5,878 bases of DNA, taken from Deltaproteobacteria bacterium (lineage in GTDB: Bacteria > Desulfobacterota > Binatia > Binatales > Binataceae). This document shows, in pieces, positions 1-5,760 of this stretch. The stretch is taken from NCBI GenBank assembly GCA_021799555.1, contig JAJZAG010000244.1, positions 1-5,878 of the forward strand, written 5' to 3'. The notes beneath the pieces were generated by a model that saw nothing but the letters and a program-made list of their open reading frames with translations, ran no database searches and was not told the origin of the DNA. Each line of letters opens with the position of its first letter. The first letter of the stretch is position 1. The translations under genes and the position numbers were made by a program.

Positions 1-171
1 GGCGCAATCCTCGACGACCGATGCTGTGGTGTCGGTCGAGCCATTATCGACCACGATACAATCGAGCGCGGCATCAACCGGAATCGCGAGCGCCGCGATG
101 CTGGCGAGCGTCGCGCTCAGCGTGGTTGCACGGTTATGAGTCGGAATCGCGACGGTGATCGTGGTAGGCAA
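1..171 (-). CDS. Family 2 glycosyltransferase, N-terminal fragment
   Basis: The first 57 residues of a GT-A fold glycosyltransferase, cut by the window edge. The reverse strand reads a beta-strand and loop TVAIPTHNR (residues 6-14), a helix TLSATLASI, then CIVVDNGSTD (38-47). This pattern of hydrophobic strand, P-T-x-N-R, then V-V-D-N-G-S-T-D is the nucleotide-binding start of GT2 enzymes, which move a sugar from a nucleotide-sugar to glycan, lipid or protein acceptors. The acceptor cannot be told because the DxD and catalytic regions lie outside. The start is taken as TTG at 171-169: an in-frame TGA lies at 204-202 and no ATG or GTG lies between. A weak GGG stands 9 bases before the TTG. A TATTAT box on the minus strand at 209-204 could be the -10 of its own promoter, but no clear -35 is visible. 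Family call is firm; start is less certain. Confidence 0.85.
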   Translation of the reverse strand, partial: MPTTITVAIPTHNRATTLSATLASIAALAIPVDAALDCIVVDNGSTDTTASVVEDCA

Positions 172-210
172 TTTGACAGTCCCGCGCCCGGACTCCTGCG
201 GTCATAATAG

Positions 211-257
211 CCGAACCGCGCCAGCCGTCGGAATTCCGGTCGGCGGGCGCGGTTCGG
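211..257 (-). terminator. Large inverted repeat, probable terminator hairpin after the lipoprotein gene
   Basis: A 12-base arm CCGAACCGCGCC (211-222) pairs perfectly with GGCGCGGTTCGG (246-257). The arms continue inward through GCCG/CGGC and CGGAA/TTCCG, with a small one-by-two bulge, toward a central GAATTC. Read on the minus strand it begins 21 bases after the lipoprotein stop codon, the right place for a transcription terminator. The bases that follow (CTATTATGAC) are not a proper U-tract, so Rho-independent termination would be weak. It may instead stabilise the mRNA 3' end or be a dispersed palindromic repeat. It also lies just upstream of the glycosyltransferase gene. Confidence 0.5.
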
Positions 258-278
258 AGCGTAACCGATTCGAGCCGT

Positions 279-1466
279 CTACTTCTTCGCAGGGGGCGGA
301 GGAGGCAACGATGCCTGCGACGGAGCTGCCGCAGCGGCCGGCGAAGCTCCTGCTGCTGGAGTAGGCGTTTCGGTCGGCGTCGGCGACGGCGGTTTGGGCA
401 GCGGCGCGCTCGACTGCGTGAATACAATCGAAGTGACGTTCAAATCCGGCGTCGCTTTCTGCTGGATGTCAGGCGGAGCAGTCAGCTTAAAGCCGAAGCT
501 GCGGGTTTCACCCGGCACAAAGGGCAGGACCGGGCGCGCAAAATCGGTAAACTCGAGCGGAGTTGCGACCGGCACGTGCACTTCGGTGAAGACCTGCTTC
601 TTCTTTTTGCCCTTGCCTTCCCAGTAGGTGACAGTGAACTGAACTTCGTCGATCGCCTTGTCGCCCGTATTGGTCATATTGCCGAAAATCGCAGGCACCC
701 GCGATTGCGACATCTTCATATCCACATTTGACAACACGATTTTGGGGATGTAGGCCTGCGCTTCCGGAATCTGATTCTTGGCGTTCTGAACGTCGGCAAG
801 CTCACGATTGTAGATGAACTTCATGCCATCGTTTCCGGTGGCCTGTTCCTTGCCGAGCTCGGCGATCGCCTGCTGATAGAGGGTGATTGCCTTGTCGTAA
901 TCGTGCTGATGGTAAGCGGCGATCGCATCCTTGTGGATTTTCTCGATTTTGTCTTTAGCCGGAAAATCGACAAAAACCCTCCACTCTCCGCCCTGCTGAA
1001 CCAGCGCGATATTGTCGTCGTAGTTGAGCTTCGGGTAGCTGTTGTCGTTGATTTGCTTTTGCGCGACCGCGTCGGGGGTATCGTTGGGGCCAATCGTCGC
1101 ATCGATGGTCCGCTCCCAGAGCGGCAGGTCGGGGCGCGTCACGTGGACAACCACGTTGGCCTTGTCGCCTTCAACTTTTGCATCACCGACCTGGAAATCG
1201 ACCGCGTGCAGGATGGTCTTGAACCAGTCCCTGCTGACATCGGGCGCGAGCGGAATCTCGGTCAGAAACTGCTCCATCGTGACATCGACCTGGTCCTGAT
1301 GGGAGAGCGCCTCGTAGCAGGCGGGATAGTTGTACAGCTTGAGCGCGCCGACATAGCCTTCAGCGGCGCGCTGCGGCGTATGGCCCATGCATCCGGCGAT
1401 CAGCGCCGCGCATAGCGCCACGATTGCGAGGCTGCGAGTTCGAGCAACAGGTTTAGTCGTCTTCAA
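279..1466 (-). CDS. Lipoprotein with NTF2-like, TPR-like and Ig-like regions
   Basis: A 395-residue predicted lipoprotein of unknown function. The start is TTG at 1466-1464 because GGAGG (1479-1475) lies 8 bases upstream; a longer reading from TTG at 1490 would place the ribosome site inside the gene. Residues 1-25 form a signal peptide (positive K2, K5, R9, R11, then a hydrophobic stretch) ending in lipobox L-I-A-G-C26. The +2 residue is Met, so outer-membrane sorting is expected. Residues 30-168 look like an NTF2-like (DUF4878-type) domain, with an early helix and a final strand EWRVFVDFP. Residues 172-204 resemble one TPR unit (AIAAYHQHDYDKAITLYQQA). Residues 240-351 read as a beta-rich Ig-like domain similar in style to FxLYF domains (IFGNMTNTGDKAI, then VPGETRSFGFKL). 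Residues 354-395 are a disordered Pro/Ala/Thr tail ending PPPPPAKK. No catalytic motif is seen. A peptidoglycan or envelope role is possible but unproved. Confidence 0.85.
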   Translation of the reverse strand: MKTTKPVARTRSLAIVALCAALIAGCMGHTPQRAAEGYVGALKLYNYPACYEALSHQDQVDVTMEQFLTEIPLAPDVSRDWFKTILHAVDFQVGDAKVEGDKANVVVHVTRPDLPLWERTIDATIGPNDTPDAVAQKQINDNSYPKLNYDDNIALVQQGGEWRVFVDFPAKDKIEKIHKDAIAAYHQHDYDKAITLYQQAIAELGKEQATGNDGMKFIYNRELADVQNAKNQIPEAQAYIPKIVLSNVDMKMSQSRVPAIFGNMTNTGDKAIDEVQFTVTYWEGKGKKKKQVFTEVHVPVATPLEFTDFARPVLPFVPGETRSFGFKLTAPPDIQQKATPDLNVTSIVFTQSSAPLPKPPSPTPTETPTPAAGASPAAAAAPSQASLPPPPPAKK

Positions 1467-1472
1467 GAATCC

Positions 1473-1479
1473 CACCTCC
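1473..1479 (-). promoter_or_regulatory. Strong Shine-Dalgarno site setting the lipoprotein start
   Basis: The minus strand reads GGAGGTG here. The GGAGG core is followed by 8 bases and then TTG AAG ACG. This near-perfect anti-16S match decides for the TTG at 1466 over the longer TTG at 1490. Confidence 0.75.
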
Positions 1480-1498
1480 ACGGTCGGCAAACGCTAGG

Positions 1499-1526
1499 AT
1501 TGTAATGGCTCGGCATTCAAAAACAA
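1499..1526 (-). promoter_or_regulatory. Candidate sigma70-type promoter of the lipoprotein gene
   Basis: On the minus strand TTGTTT (1526-1521) and TACAAT (1504-1499, five of six to TATAAT) are separated by 16 bases. Transcription would begin near 1492 and give a leader of about 26 bases with the strong GGAGG site inside it. The -35 is poor (three of six). The placement directly before a gene with a strong ribosome site supports it. The -35 overlaps the T-tract of the candidate terminator after the VOC gene. Confidence 0.4.
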
Positions 1527-1542
1527 GGGCGTCGCATCCGCC
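1519..1542 (-). terminator. Weak candidate terminator after the VOC gene
   Basis: Four bases after the VOC stop the minus strand has GGCG (1542-1539), a 7-base loop, CGCC (1531-1528), then C and TTGTTTTT (1526-1519). The stem is only four pairs, so termination would be partial at best. The T-rich tract is notable against the GC-rich background. Confidence 0.3.
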
Positions 1543-1545
1543 GCG

Positions 1546-1944
1546 CTATTCGCTCGCCGGCATCCGCTTGAGCTCGACAACGTTGCCCTCGGGATCGCGC
1601 ACGTAAATCGAATACCCCATACCGCGCGCGCCGTAGCGCTCGGCTGGTTCGCCCAGCACCTCGACTCCGGCGCGGCGCAGATCGGCGGCGAGCGCGGCGA
1701 TGTCGCCAATTTCAATTCCGAGGCAGATATGATCGACGTTGGCGCCGTCTTCGCTGCGGGGCGGCTGCGCTGGGACTAGATCGATCATGCTCCGGCCAGC
1801 GCGGAGCTGAATCAGGCCGATCCGGTCGATCCGGCGCTCTTCGCTCAGCCCCAGGACGCGCGTGTAGAAATCGAGCGTGCGCTCCTGCTTCCGGCATCGC
1901 AAAACCACATGATCCAGTTCCGCGACCTTTAGTCCTTCGATCAT
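1546..1944 (-). CDS. VOC superfamily (glyoxalase-fold) protein
   Basis: A 132-residue single-copy VOC protein, the usual size of a glyoxalase/bleomycin-resistance/dioxygenase domain pair. The first beta-alpha-beta-beta-beta unit opens with LDHVVLRC (10-17) and has FYTRVLGL (26-33) and MIDLVP (53-58). The second has VDHICLGI (70-77), DLRRAGVEV (88-96) and YVRDPEGNVVELK (114-126). Likely metal ligands are H12, D55 (where glyoxalase I has Glu), H72 and E124, so a divalent-metal enzyme is plausible. The substrate is not evident; VOC members include glyoxalase I, epimerases, extradiol dioxygenases and antibiotic-binding proteins. The ATG at 1944 has GGAG 8 bases upstream (1956-1953). It starts 36 bases after the stop of the dioxygenase-rhodanese gene on the same strand with no promoter in the gap, so one transcript is likely. 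A thiol-adduct role with that enzyme is inference only. Confidence 0.85.
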   Translation of the reverse strand: MIEGLKVAELDHVVLRCRKQERTLDFYTRVLGLSEERRIDRIGLIQLRAGRSMIDLVPAQPPRSEDGANVDHICLGIEIGDIAALAADLRRAGVEVLGEPAERYGARGMGYSIYVRDPEGNVVELKRMPASE

Positions 1945-1980
1945 AAAGACTGCTCCGTGATCCTGGTGACGCTGCGCTGC

Positions 1981-3018
1981 TCAGCGTTCGACCGGCATTC
2001 CCGCGTCGGCCCACTCGAGCATCCCGCCGCGAAGGTTCCAAACCCGCTCGAAGCCGAGTCCGGTCAGAATCGCAGCGGCGGTGGTGCTGCGCACGCCAAC
2101 CCTGCAGATCGTGACAATGTCGCGCTCGCGAAAGTGCATGAGGTCCGCGGCGCGTTCGGCCAGCTCAGCAAGCGGCACGCGAATCGCTCCAGCGATATGC
2201 CCGAGCTCACCGCGGAATTCCATCTCCTCGCGAACGTCAATCAAAACCGGTGGACTCGATCCGCTCAGCCGCTCGCCGAGCTCGGGCGGCGCGAGCTGTC
2301 GCACCGCGTCAAGTTGTGCGAGGTTCGGAAACTTGATCTGTCCGGCGTCAACTTCAGATTGATTCGGCTGCAGCGCCTCCTGTATTCCGTCCGGAAGCGG
2401 CAATCCGAGATTGTGCATTAACTCGACATACTCGGCACGCGACTTTCCCGCCAGTCGCGGATTCGAGAGCTTTTCTTCCCCGATTGTCGATTGCTTGTGC
2501 CCCCGATAATCGTGCGCGGGCAATACGAGCGTTGCGTCGGGCAGCGTGAACAGCTTGCCGACGATCGAATCGTATTGCCGGCCCGCGTCGCCGCCCGCAA
2601 AATCAGCCCTCCCAGTCCCGTGGATCATCAGGCAATCCCCCGTCATCACCCAACCACCCACGCGCAGGCTGATCGAATCTGGCGTGTGCCCGGGAGTGTA
2701 GAGGACCTGCATCGGCACGTCGCCTATCGTGAGCTGCTGCCCATCTTCGACGTGAATCGCAACGTGAGGCGACGGCGCCCGCCGATGCATCACGAGCGGA
2801 GCCGCGGTCAGGTCCGAGATCTCCGCCGCGCCGCTGCGATGGTCCGCGTGGGTGTGCGTGTCAATTACGAATTCCAGCTTAAGTCCGTAATAGGCGAGCA
2901 CGCCGAGATAGCGGCCTATCTCCTCCCGGCGCGGATCGACAAGAGCGGCCTTTCGCGCGGCATTCGAAGCTATCAGGTAGCACTTGCACTTGGCGTGGTT
3001 GAGCTCGATCAGAAGCAT
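1981..3018 (-). CDS. Persulfide dioxygenase (ETHE1-type) fused to a rhodanese domain
   Basis: A 345-residue two-domain protein. Residues 1-220 are a metallo-beta-lactamase fold of the ETHE1 type: THTHADH (54-60), GHTPDS (110-115), MTGDCL (125-130), GTGRADF (134-140) and LPAHDY (166-171). By analogy with human ETHE1 the mononuclear Fe(II) ligands would be H55, H111 and D128, and R137 would hold the glutathione moiety. Such enzymes oxidise glutathione persulfide with O2 to sulfite and glutathione. Residues about 230-345 are a rhodanese domain with LIDVREEMEF (259-268) and the active loop C305-R-V-G-V-R310, with the catalytic cysteine intact; it could exchange sulfane sulfur with thiosulfate. 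The same order occurs in known bacterial fusions such as Burkholderia PRF and, in relation, CstB of Staphylococcus. The ATG at 3018 was chosen because family similarity begins there; an upstream extension to 3195 would be arginine/alanine-rich and would run into the divergent permease gene. The ribosome site is modest (AGGGG). Cytoplasmic. Confidence 0.93.
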   Translation of the reverse strand: MLLIELNHAKCKCYLIASNAARKAALVDPRREEIGRYLGVLAYYGLKLEFVIDTHTHADHRSGAAEISDLTAAPLVMHRRAPSPHVAIHVEDGQQLTIGDVPMQVLYTPGHTPDSISLRVGGWVMTGDCLMIHGTGRADFAGGDAGRQYDSIVGKLFTLPDATLVLPAHDYRGHKQSTIGEEKLSNPRLAGKSRAEYVELMHNLGLPLPDGIQEALQPNQSEVDAGQIKFPNLAQLDAVRQLAPPELGERLSGSSPPVLIDVREEMEFRGELGHIAGAIRVPLAELAERAADLMHFRERDIVTICRVGVRSTTAAAILTGLGFERVWNLRGGMLEWADAGMPVER

Positions 3019-3036
3019 CGCGCGCACCCCTGGCCG

Positions 3037-3042
3037 ATTATA
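3037..3042 (-). promoter_or_regulatory. Consensus -10 box before the dioxygenase-rhodanese gene
   Basis: The minus strand has a perfect TATAAT 18 bases before the ATG at 3018. The start of transcription would be near 3030, giving a leader of only about 12 bases that just holds the weak AGGGG ribosome site. A -35 at the right distance (TCGCAG, 3065-3060) is poor, so an activator may be needed if the site is used. Confidence 0.45.
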
Positions 3043-3079
3043 GCCTCGAAGCGCCGCCGCTGCGACCGCCACCCTCCGC

Positions 3080-3108
3080 TTGATCGCCCGCGTCACAGCC
3101 CAGATTAT
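3080..3108 (+). promoter_or_regulatory. Candidate promoter of the anion permease
   Basis: TTGATC (3080-3085) and GATTAT (3103-3108) are separated by 17 bases; each matches four of six consensus positions. Transcription would start near 3115, about 49 bases before the permease ATG. It lies in the 145-bp gap shared with the divergent dioxygenase-rhodanese gene, so the two genes could share a regulator. No clear operator palindrome was found there. Confidence 0.3.
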
Positions 3109-3163
3109 GAGGAACCGGCCGTCGCCTGAGCGGCCCAGCGCAAAGCGAAACCCGCAACTTCGT

Positions 3164-4396
3164 ATGAATCCACACAGTGCACTCGCTCTGGTCATTTTCG
3201 CACTGACCTATTCTGTGATTGCTGCTGGCAAACTGCCCTTCCTGCATATCGACCGAACCGGCGCAGCCCTGGCCGGTGCGGTCGCAATGGTGGCCGCCGG
3301 CGTGGTGTCCGAGCGCGGCGCGCTCGAAGCGGTCGATTTCCACACGCTGGCGCTATTGCTCGGGATGATGATCGTGGTCGCCAACTTGCGACTATCGGGC
3401 GCCTTTCAGCTTTTCGCCCACGCGATGCTGGGCAGGGCGCGCAGCGGCTATGGTCTACTGGCGATGACGGTCGCGGCGTCGGGCGTGCTCGCCGCGTTCT
3501 TCATCAACGACGTCGTTTGTCTCGCGCTGACTCCGCTTTTGATCGACGCGACCGAAAGCGTTGGCGCCGAACCGGCGCCGTTTTTGCTCGCGCTCGCGAC
3601 CGCGAGCAATATCGGCAGCGCCGCCACGATCACCGGCAATCCGCAGAACATGATCGTCGCTGGCTTCGCGCACCTTGGATACACTTCCTTTGCGCTTCAC
3701 GTCGCGCCGTCGGCAATTCTGGGTTTAGCGATCGATTTTGCGATCCTTGCGATCGTCTATCGCGGGTCTCTCGGAAAATTACATCGTAGACCGGGCTCGG
3801 AGACGCGCGCGCCCGTCCCGGCGAATCGCTTCCTGATGATCAAGTCATCCGTAGCGGCCATTGCGGCGCTATGCCTGTTCCTCGCTGGTTTTCCGACCGA
3901 ACTGGTCGCGATGGGCGCGGGAGTGGTGCTGCTCTTCACCCGGAAGATCGAACCCGCACGAGTTTACGAGCTGATCGATTGGACGATGCTCGCGATGTTC
4001 ACGGGACTGTTCATCGTGATCGCCGGCTTCCAGACCACGGGAATTCAGAACGACATAATCCGATGGAGCGGCGACGGCGCGCTCGCCAATCCCCTTACGC
4101 TGTCGGCGATCACCGCGCTGCTCTCGAACCTGGTCAGCAACGTGCCCGCCGTCCTGCTGTTTCGACCGCTCTTTCCTCTTCTTGGCGGAACGCGGCAGGT
4201 CGCTCTGGTAATCGCCAGCGCGAGCACGATGGCGGGAAATCTGACGGTGGTGGGATCGATCGCGAACCTGATCGTGATCGAGCAGGCCCGCGCGCGTGGC
4301 ATCAAGATCACGTTCGGCGGATATCTCCGCGTCGGATTGCCGATCGGAATCCTGACCTTACTGGTCAATGCGGCGGTTCTGTCGGTGCGCTTCTGA
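3164..4396 (+). CDS. CitMHS/ArsB-type (ion transporter superfamily) anion permease
   Basis: A 410-residue polytopic inner-membrane protein with about 10-11 hydrophobic segments from residue 6 to 408. The family is shown by its duplicated core. The first half has FFINDVVCLALTPLL (112-126) then SNIGSAATITGNPQN (148-162). The second half has LVSNVPAVLLFRPLF (323-337) then STMAGNLTVVGSIANL (354-369). In this superfamily these hairpins form the substrate and cation site, and members carry arsenite, citrate, other dicarboxylates, sulfate-like anions or Na+/H+. The substrate here cannot be read from sequence; no ArsR, ArsC or ArsA gene is in view, so an arsenite role has no local support. The ATG at 3164 fits the usual family N-terminus (MNPHSALALVIFALTY). 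Longer in-frame starts at 3080 and 3107 add a charged, non-family leader. No good ribosome site precedes 3164, so the start is less sure than the family. The 3' end overlaps thiI by 32 bases on the opposite strand. Confidence 0.9.
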   Translation: MNPHSALALVIFALTYSVIAAGKLPFLHIDRTGAALAGAVAMVAAGVVSERGALEAVDFHTLALLLGMMIVVANLRLSGAFQLFAHAMLGRARSGYGLLAMTVAASGVLAAFFINDVVCLALTPLLIDATESVGAEPAPFLLALATASNIGSAATITGNPQNMIVAGFAHLGYTSFALHVAPSAILGLAIDFAILAIVYRGSLGKLHRRPGSETRAPVPANRFLMIKSSVAAIAALCLFLAGFPTELVAMGAGVVLLFTRKIEPARVYELIDWTMLAMFTGLFIVIAGFQTTGIQNDIIRWSGDGALANPLTLSAITALLSNLVSNVPAVLLFRPLFPLLGGTRQVALVIASASTMAGNLTVVGSIANLIVIEQARARGIKITFGGYLRVGLPIGILTLLVNAAVLSVRF

Positions 4397-5573
4397 GCGT
4401 CCGCGCGGATCGGGCGGGATACGCGAAGCGCCGCACCTCGGCCGCTGCGACTGCTTCAGCGACCATCCGCGCGATATCGAGCCTTGCTTCCGCAGCCTCC
4501 ACCTCGGCGATGCGCGCGTGAGTCTCCGGATGCGCCGGCACGAACAGTGTGCAGCAATCTTCGTCGGGAAGAATCGATGTCTCGAACGTGCCGAGCGTGC
4601 GCGCCTGCTCGACAATTTCGTTTTTGTCGCTCCCGACCAGCGGGCGCAGAATCGCAAGATTCGAGGAATTTTCGATCACCGCCATGTTGTCGAGCGTCTG
4701 CGAAGCCACCTGTCCGAGGCTCTCGCCCGTGACGAGCGCGGTTGCTCCCGTCTTCGCCGCGAGCGCGCAGGCGATCCTCACCATCAAGCGGCGGTAGAGG
4801 ATCACGCGCAGCGGGCGCAGCGATGACGCCACGATCTCACGCTGGTAATTTCCGAACGCAACCAGCGCCAGCGTCGATTTTGCTTGATAGCGGGTGAGAT
4901 GCGCCGCCAACTCGCAGGCCTTTTCGCGGCTCGCCGCGGAAACGAGGGGATGCGCGTGGAAGTGCACGAAATCAAGCTTTAGTCCGCGCCGCATCATCCG
5001 GTACGCCGCGACCGGCGAATCGATACCGCCCGACAGCAGTGCGAGCGCACGCCCCGACACGCCGATCGGCAAACCACCCGCACCGGGAATTTTCCCCGCC
5101 GACACGAACGCGGCGTGAGCAAGTATCTCGATCGATATCACTAGTTCGGGATTGTGCAGGTCAACCGCATACCCTAGCGCTTCGTGCACCGCTGCACCGA
5201 CTTCGCGATCGACCTCCATCGAGTTCATCGCAAAGCGCTTGTCGCCGCGCCGCGTGGTGACTCGAAAGGTTCGCGCGGGATGGGCTCGCGCCCGCGCAAT
5301 CGCTTCGCGGACGATCGCCTCGATCTCGAGCGGGACTTCGTAGCTGAGCGAAAAGTTTTGCAATCCGAACACAAGCGCGGCCCGCTCGATTACGACGGCG
5401 TCCGCTATCGCGTCAGGAATCTCGACAATCAAGCGCGGTCCTTCGCCGCGCATCTTGCCAAGCCCGACATCGGCGAACAGCGCGCGCAGGTTGTGCCGCA
5501 ATTGATCGACGAAGCGCCACTGGTTGCGTCCCTTGAGCGCAATCTCGTGATATCTGCCGATCAAATACCGCAT
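4365..5573 (-). CDS. thiI: tRNA 4-thiouridine synthase / sulfurtransferase ThiI, without rhodanese domain
   Basis: A 402-residue ThiI. It adenylates U8 of tRNA for sulfur insertion to s4U, and in many bacteria also thiocarboxylates ThiS for thiamine thiazole synthesis. Residues 1-55 are the ferredoxin-like start (GRYHEIALKGRNQ, 6-18). About 57-165 is the THUMP RNA-binding domain. The PP-loop ATPase domain follows from 172, with LLSGGIDSPVAA (179-190), TGESLGQVASQTLDNM (282-297), ILRPLVGSDKNEI (308-320) and a late DEDCCTLFVP (337-346). The protein stops soon after, so the C-terminal rhodanese domain of the 482-residue Escherichia coli type is absent, as in Bacillus ThiI. A Cys340-Cys341 pair sits near the place of the conserved disulfide cysteine. 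The ATG at 5573 matches the family start; an upstream in-frame extension to 5660 does not, and the ribosome site is weak. Its stop lies inside the convergent permease gene. GATAAT at 5684-5679 on the minus strand might be its -10 box, without a clear -35. Confidence 0.95.
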   Translation of the reverse strand: MRYLIGRYHEIALKGRNQWRFVDQLRHNLRALFADVGLGKMRGEGPRLIVEIPDAIADAVVIERAALVFGLQNFSLSYEVPLEIEAIVREAIARARAHPARTFRVTTRRGDKRFAMNSMEVDREVGAAVHEALGYAVDLHNPELVISIEILAHAAFVSAGKIPGAGGLPIGVSGRALALLSGGIDSPVAAYRMMRRGLKLDFVHFHAHPLVSAASREKACELAAHLTRYQAKSTLALVAFGNYQREIVASSLRPLRVILYRRLMVRIACALAAKTGATALVTGESLGQVASQTLDNMAVIENSSNLAILRPLVGSDKNEIVEQARTLGTFETSILPDEDCCTLFVPAHPETHARIAEVEAAEARLDIARMVAEAVAAAEVRRFAYPARSARTLRSAPTEPPH

Positions 5574-5654
5574 CGCTTGATTCTCTGTCCGATCGAGATC
5601 CGCCCGCGCCTCGAAGCTTAACCGCGTCCTCGGTCCGAACCAATCCCCCAAGCC

Positions 5655-5683
5655 TTGCAAGCGCGCGAGCGCCGCACGATTAT
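5655..5683 (+). promoter_or_regulatory. Candidate promoter toward the Nudix gene
   Basis: TTGCAA (5655-5660) and GATTAT (5678-5683) are 17 bases apart, four of six matches each. Transcription would start near 5690, almost at the ATG of the 22-codon leader frame (5692) and about 67 bases before the Nudix GTG. The opposite strand of the same spot carries GATAAT (5684-5679) facing thiI, so the two promoters might overlap. Weak evidence. Confidence 0.27.
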
Positions 5684-5691
5684 CTGAAGCA

Positions 5692-5760
5692 ATGCCATCA
5701 TCGAGCGAAACCGCCGCCCGTCACGCATTCGTAAACCTGGCCATGGAGCGCGCCTCGTGA
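5692..5760 (+). CDS. Possible 22-codon leader reading frame overlapping the Nudix start
   Basis: An ATG frame of 22 residues (begins MPSSSETAAR, ends NLAMERAS) whose TGA stop overlaps the GTG start of the Nudix gene in the four bases GTGA (5757-5760). Such overlaps allow translational coupling. No good ribosome site precedes the ATG, no family resemblance is seen, and it may be a chance open frame. Confidence 0.2.
   Translation: MPSSSETAARHAFVNLAMERAS

Noticed and set aside
903..1415. 170-codon plus-strand frame inside the lipoprotein gene
   Set aside because: It is the antisense of a gene with a signal peptide, lipobox and strong ribosome site. The frame itself shows no domain pattern and reflects GC-rich codon bias.
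2491..3129. 212-codon plus-strand frame opposite the dioxygenase-rhodanese gene
   Set aside because: The minus strand carries all catalytic motifs of a known family; the plus frame is arginine-rich and has no recognisable motif.
3080..3163. Longer permease start at 3080 or 3107
   Set aside because: The added residues are charged and unlike a transporter N-terminus. The region is better used as control DNA, and the family start is at 3164.
3019..3195. N-terminal extension of the dioxygenase-rhodanese frame (59 extra residues)
   Set aside because: The extra residues are arginine/alanine-rich with no family likeness, overlap the divergent permease start, and family similarity begins at the ATG at 3018.
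3164..4396. Arsenite efflux pump ArsB
   Set aside because: The fold fits the wider superfamily, but no arsenic resistance partner gene is in the window and the motifs do not single out arsenite, so only the superfamily name is given.
4400..4409. TCCGCGCGGA palindrome just after the permease stop as a terminator
   Set aside because: It is only a ten-base GC palindrome with almost no loop and no T-run, and it lies within thiI coding sequence.
3871..4521. 216-codon plus-strand frame overlapping the permease and thiI
   Set aside because: Its translation is rich in Arg, Asp and Gly and lacks hydrophobic structure, typical of a shifted frame in a GC-rich gene.
5574..5660. Upstream extension of ThiI by 29 residues
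   Set aside because: ThiI proteins normally begin at the R-Y-H/G-E-I-A-L-K-G segment, which starts a few residues after the ATG at 5573.
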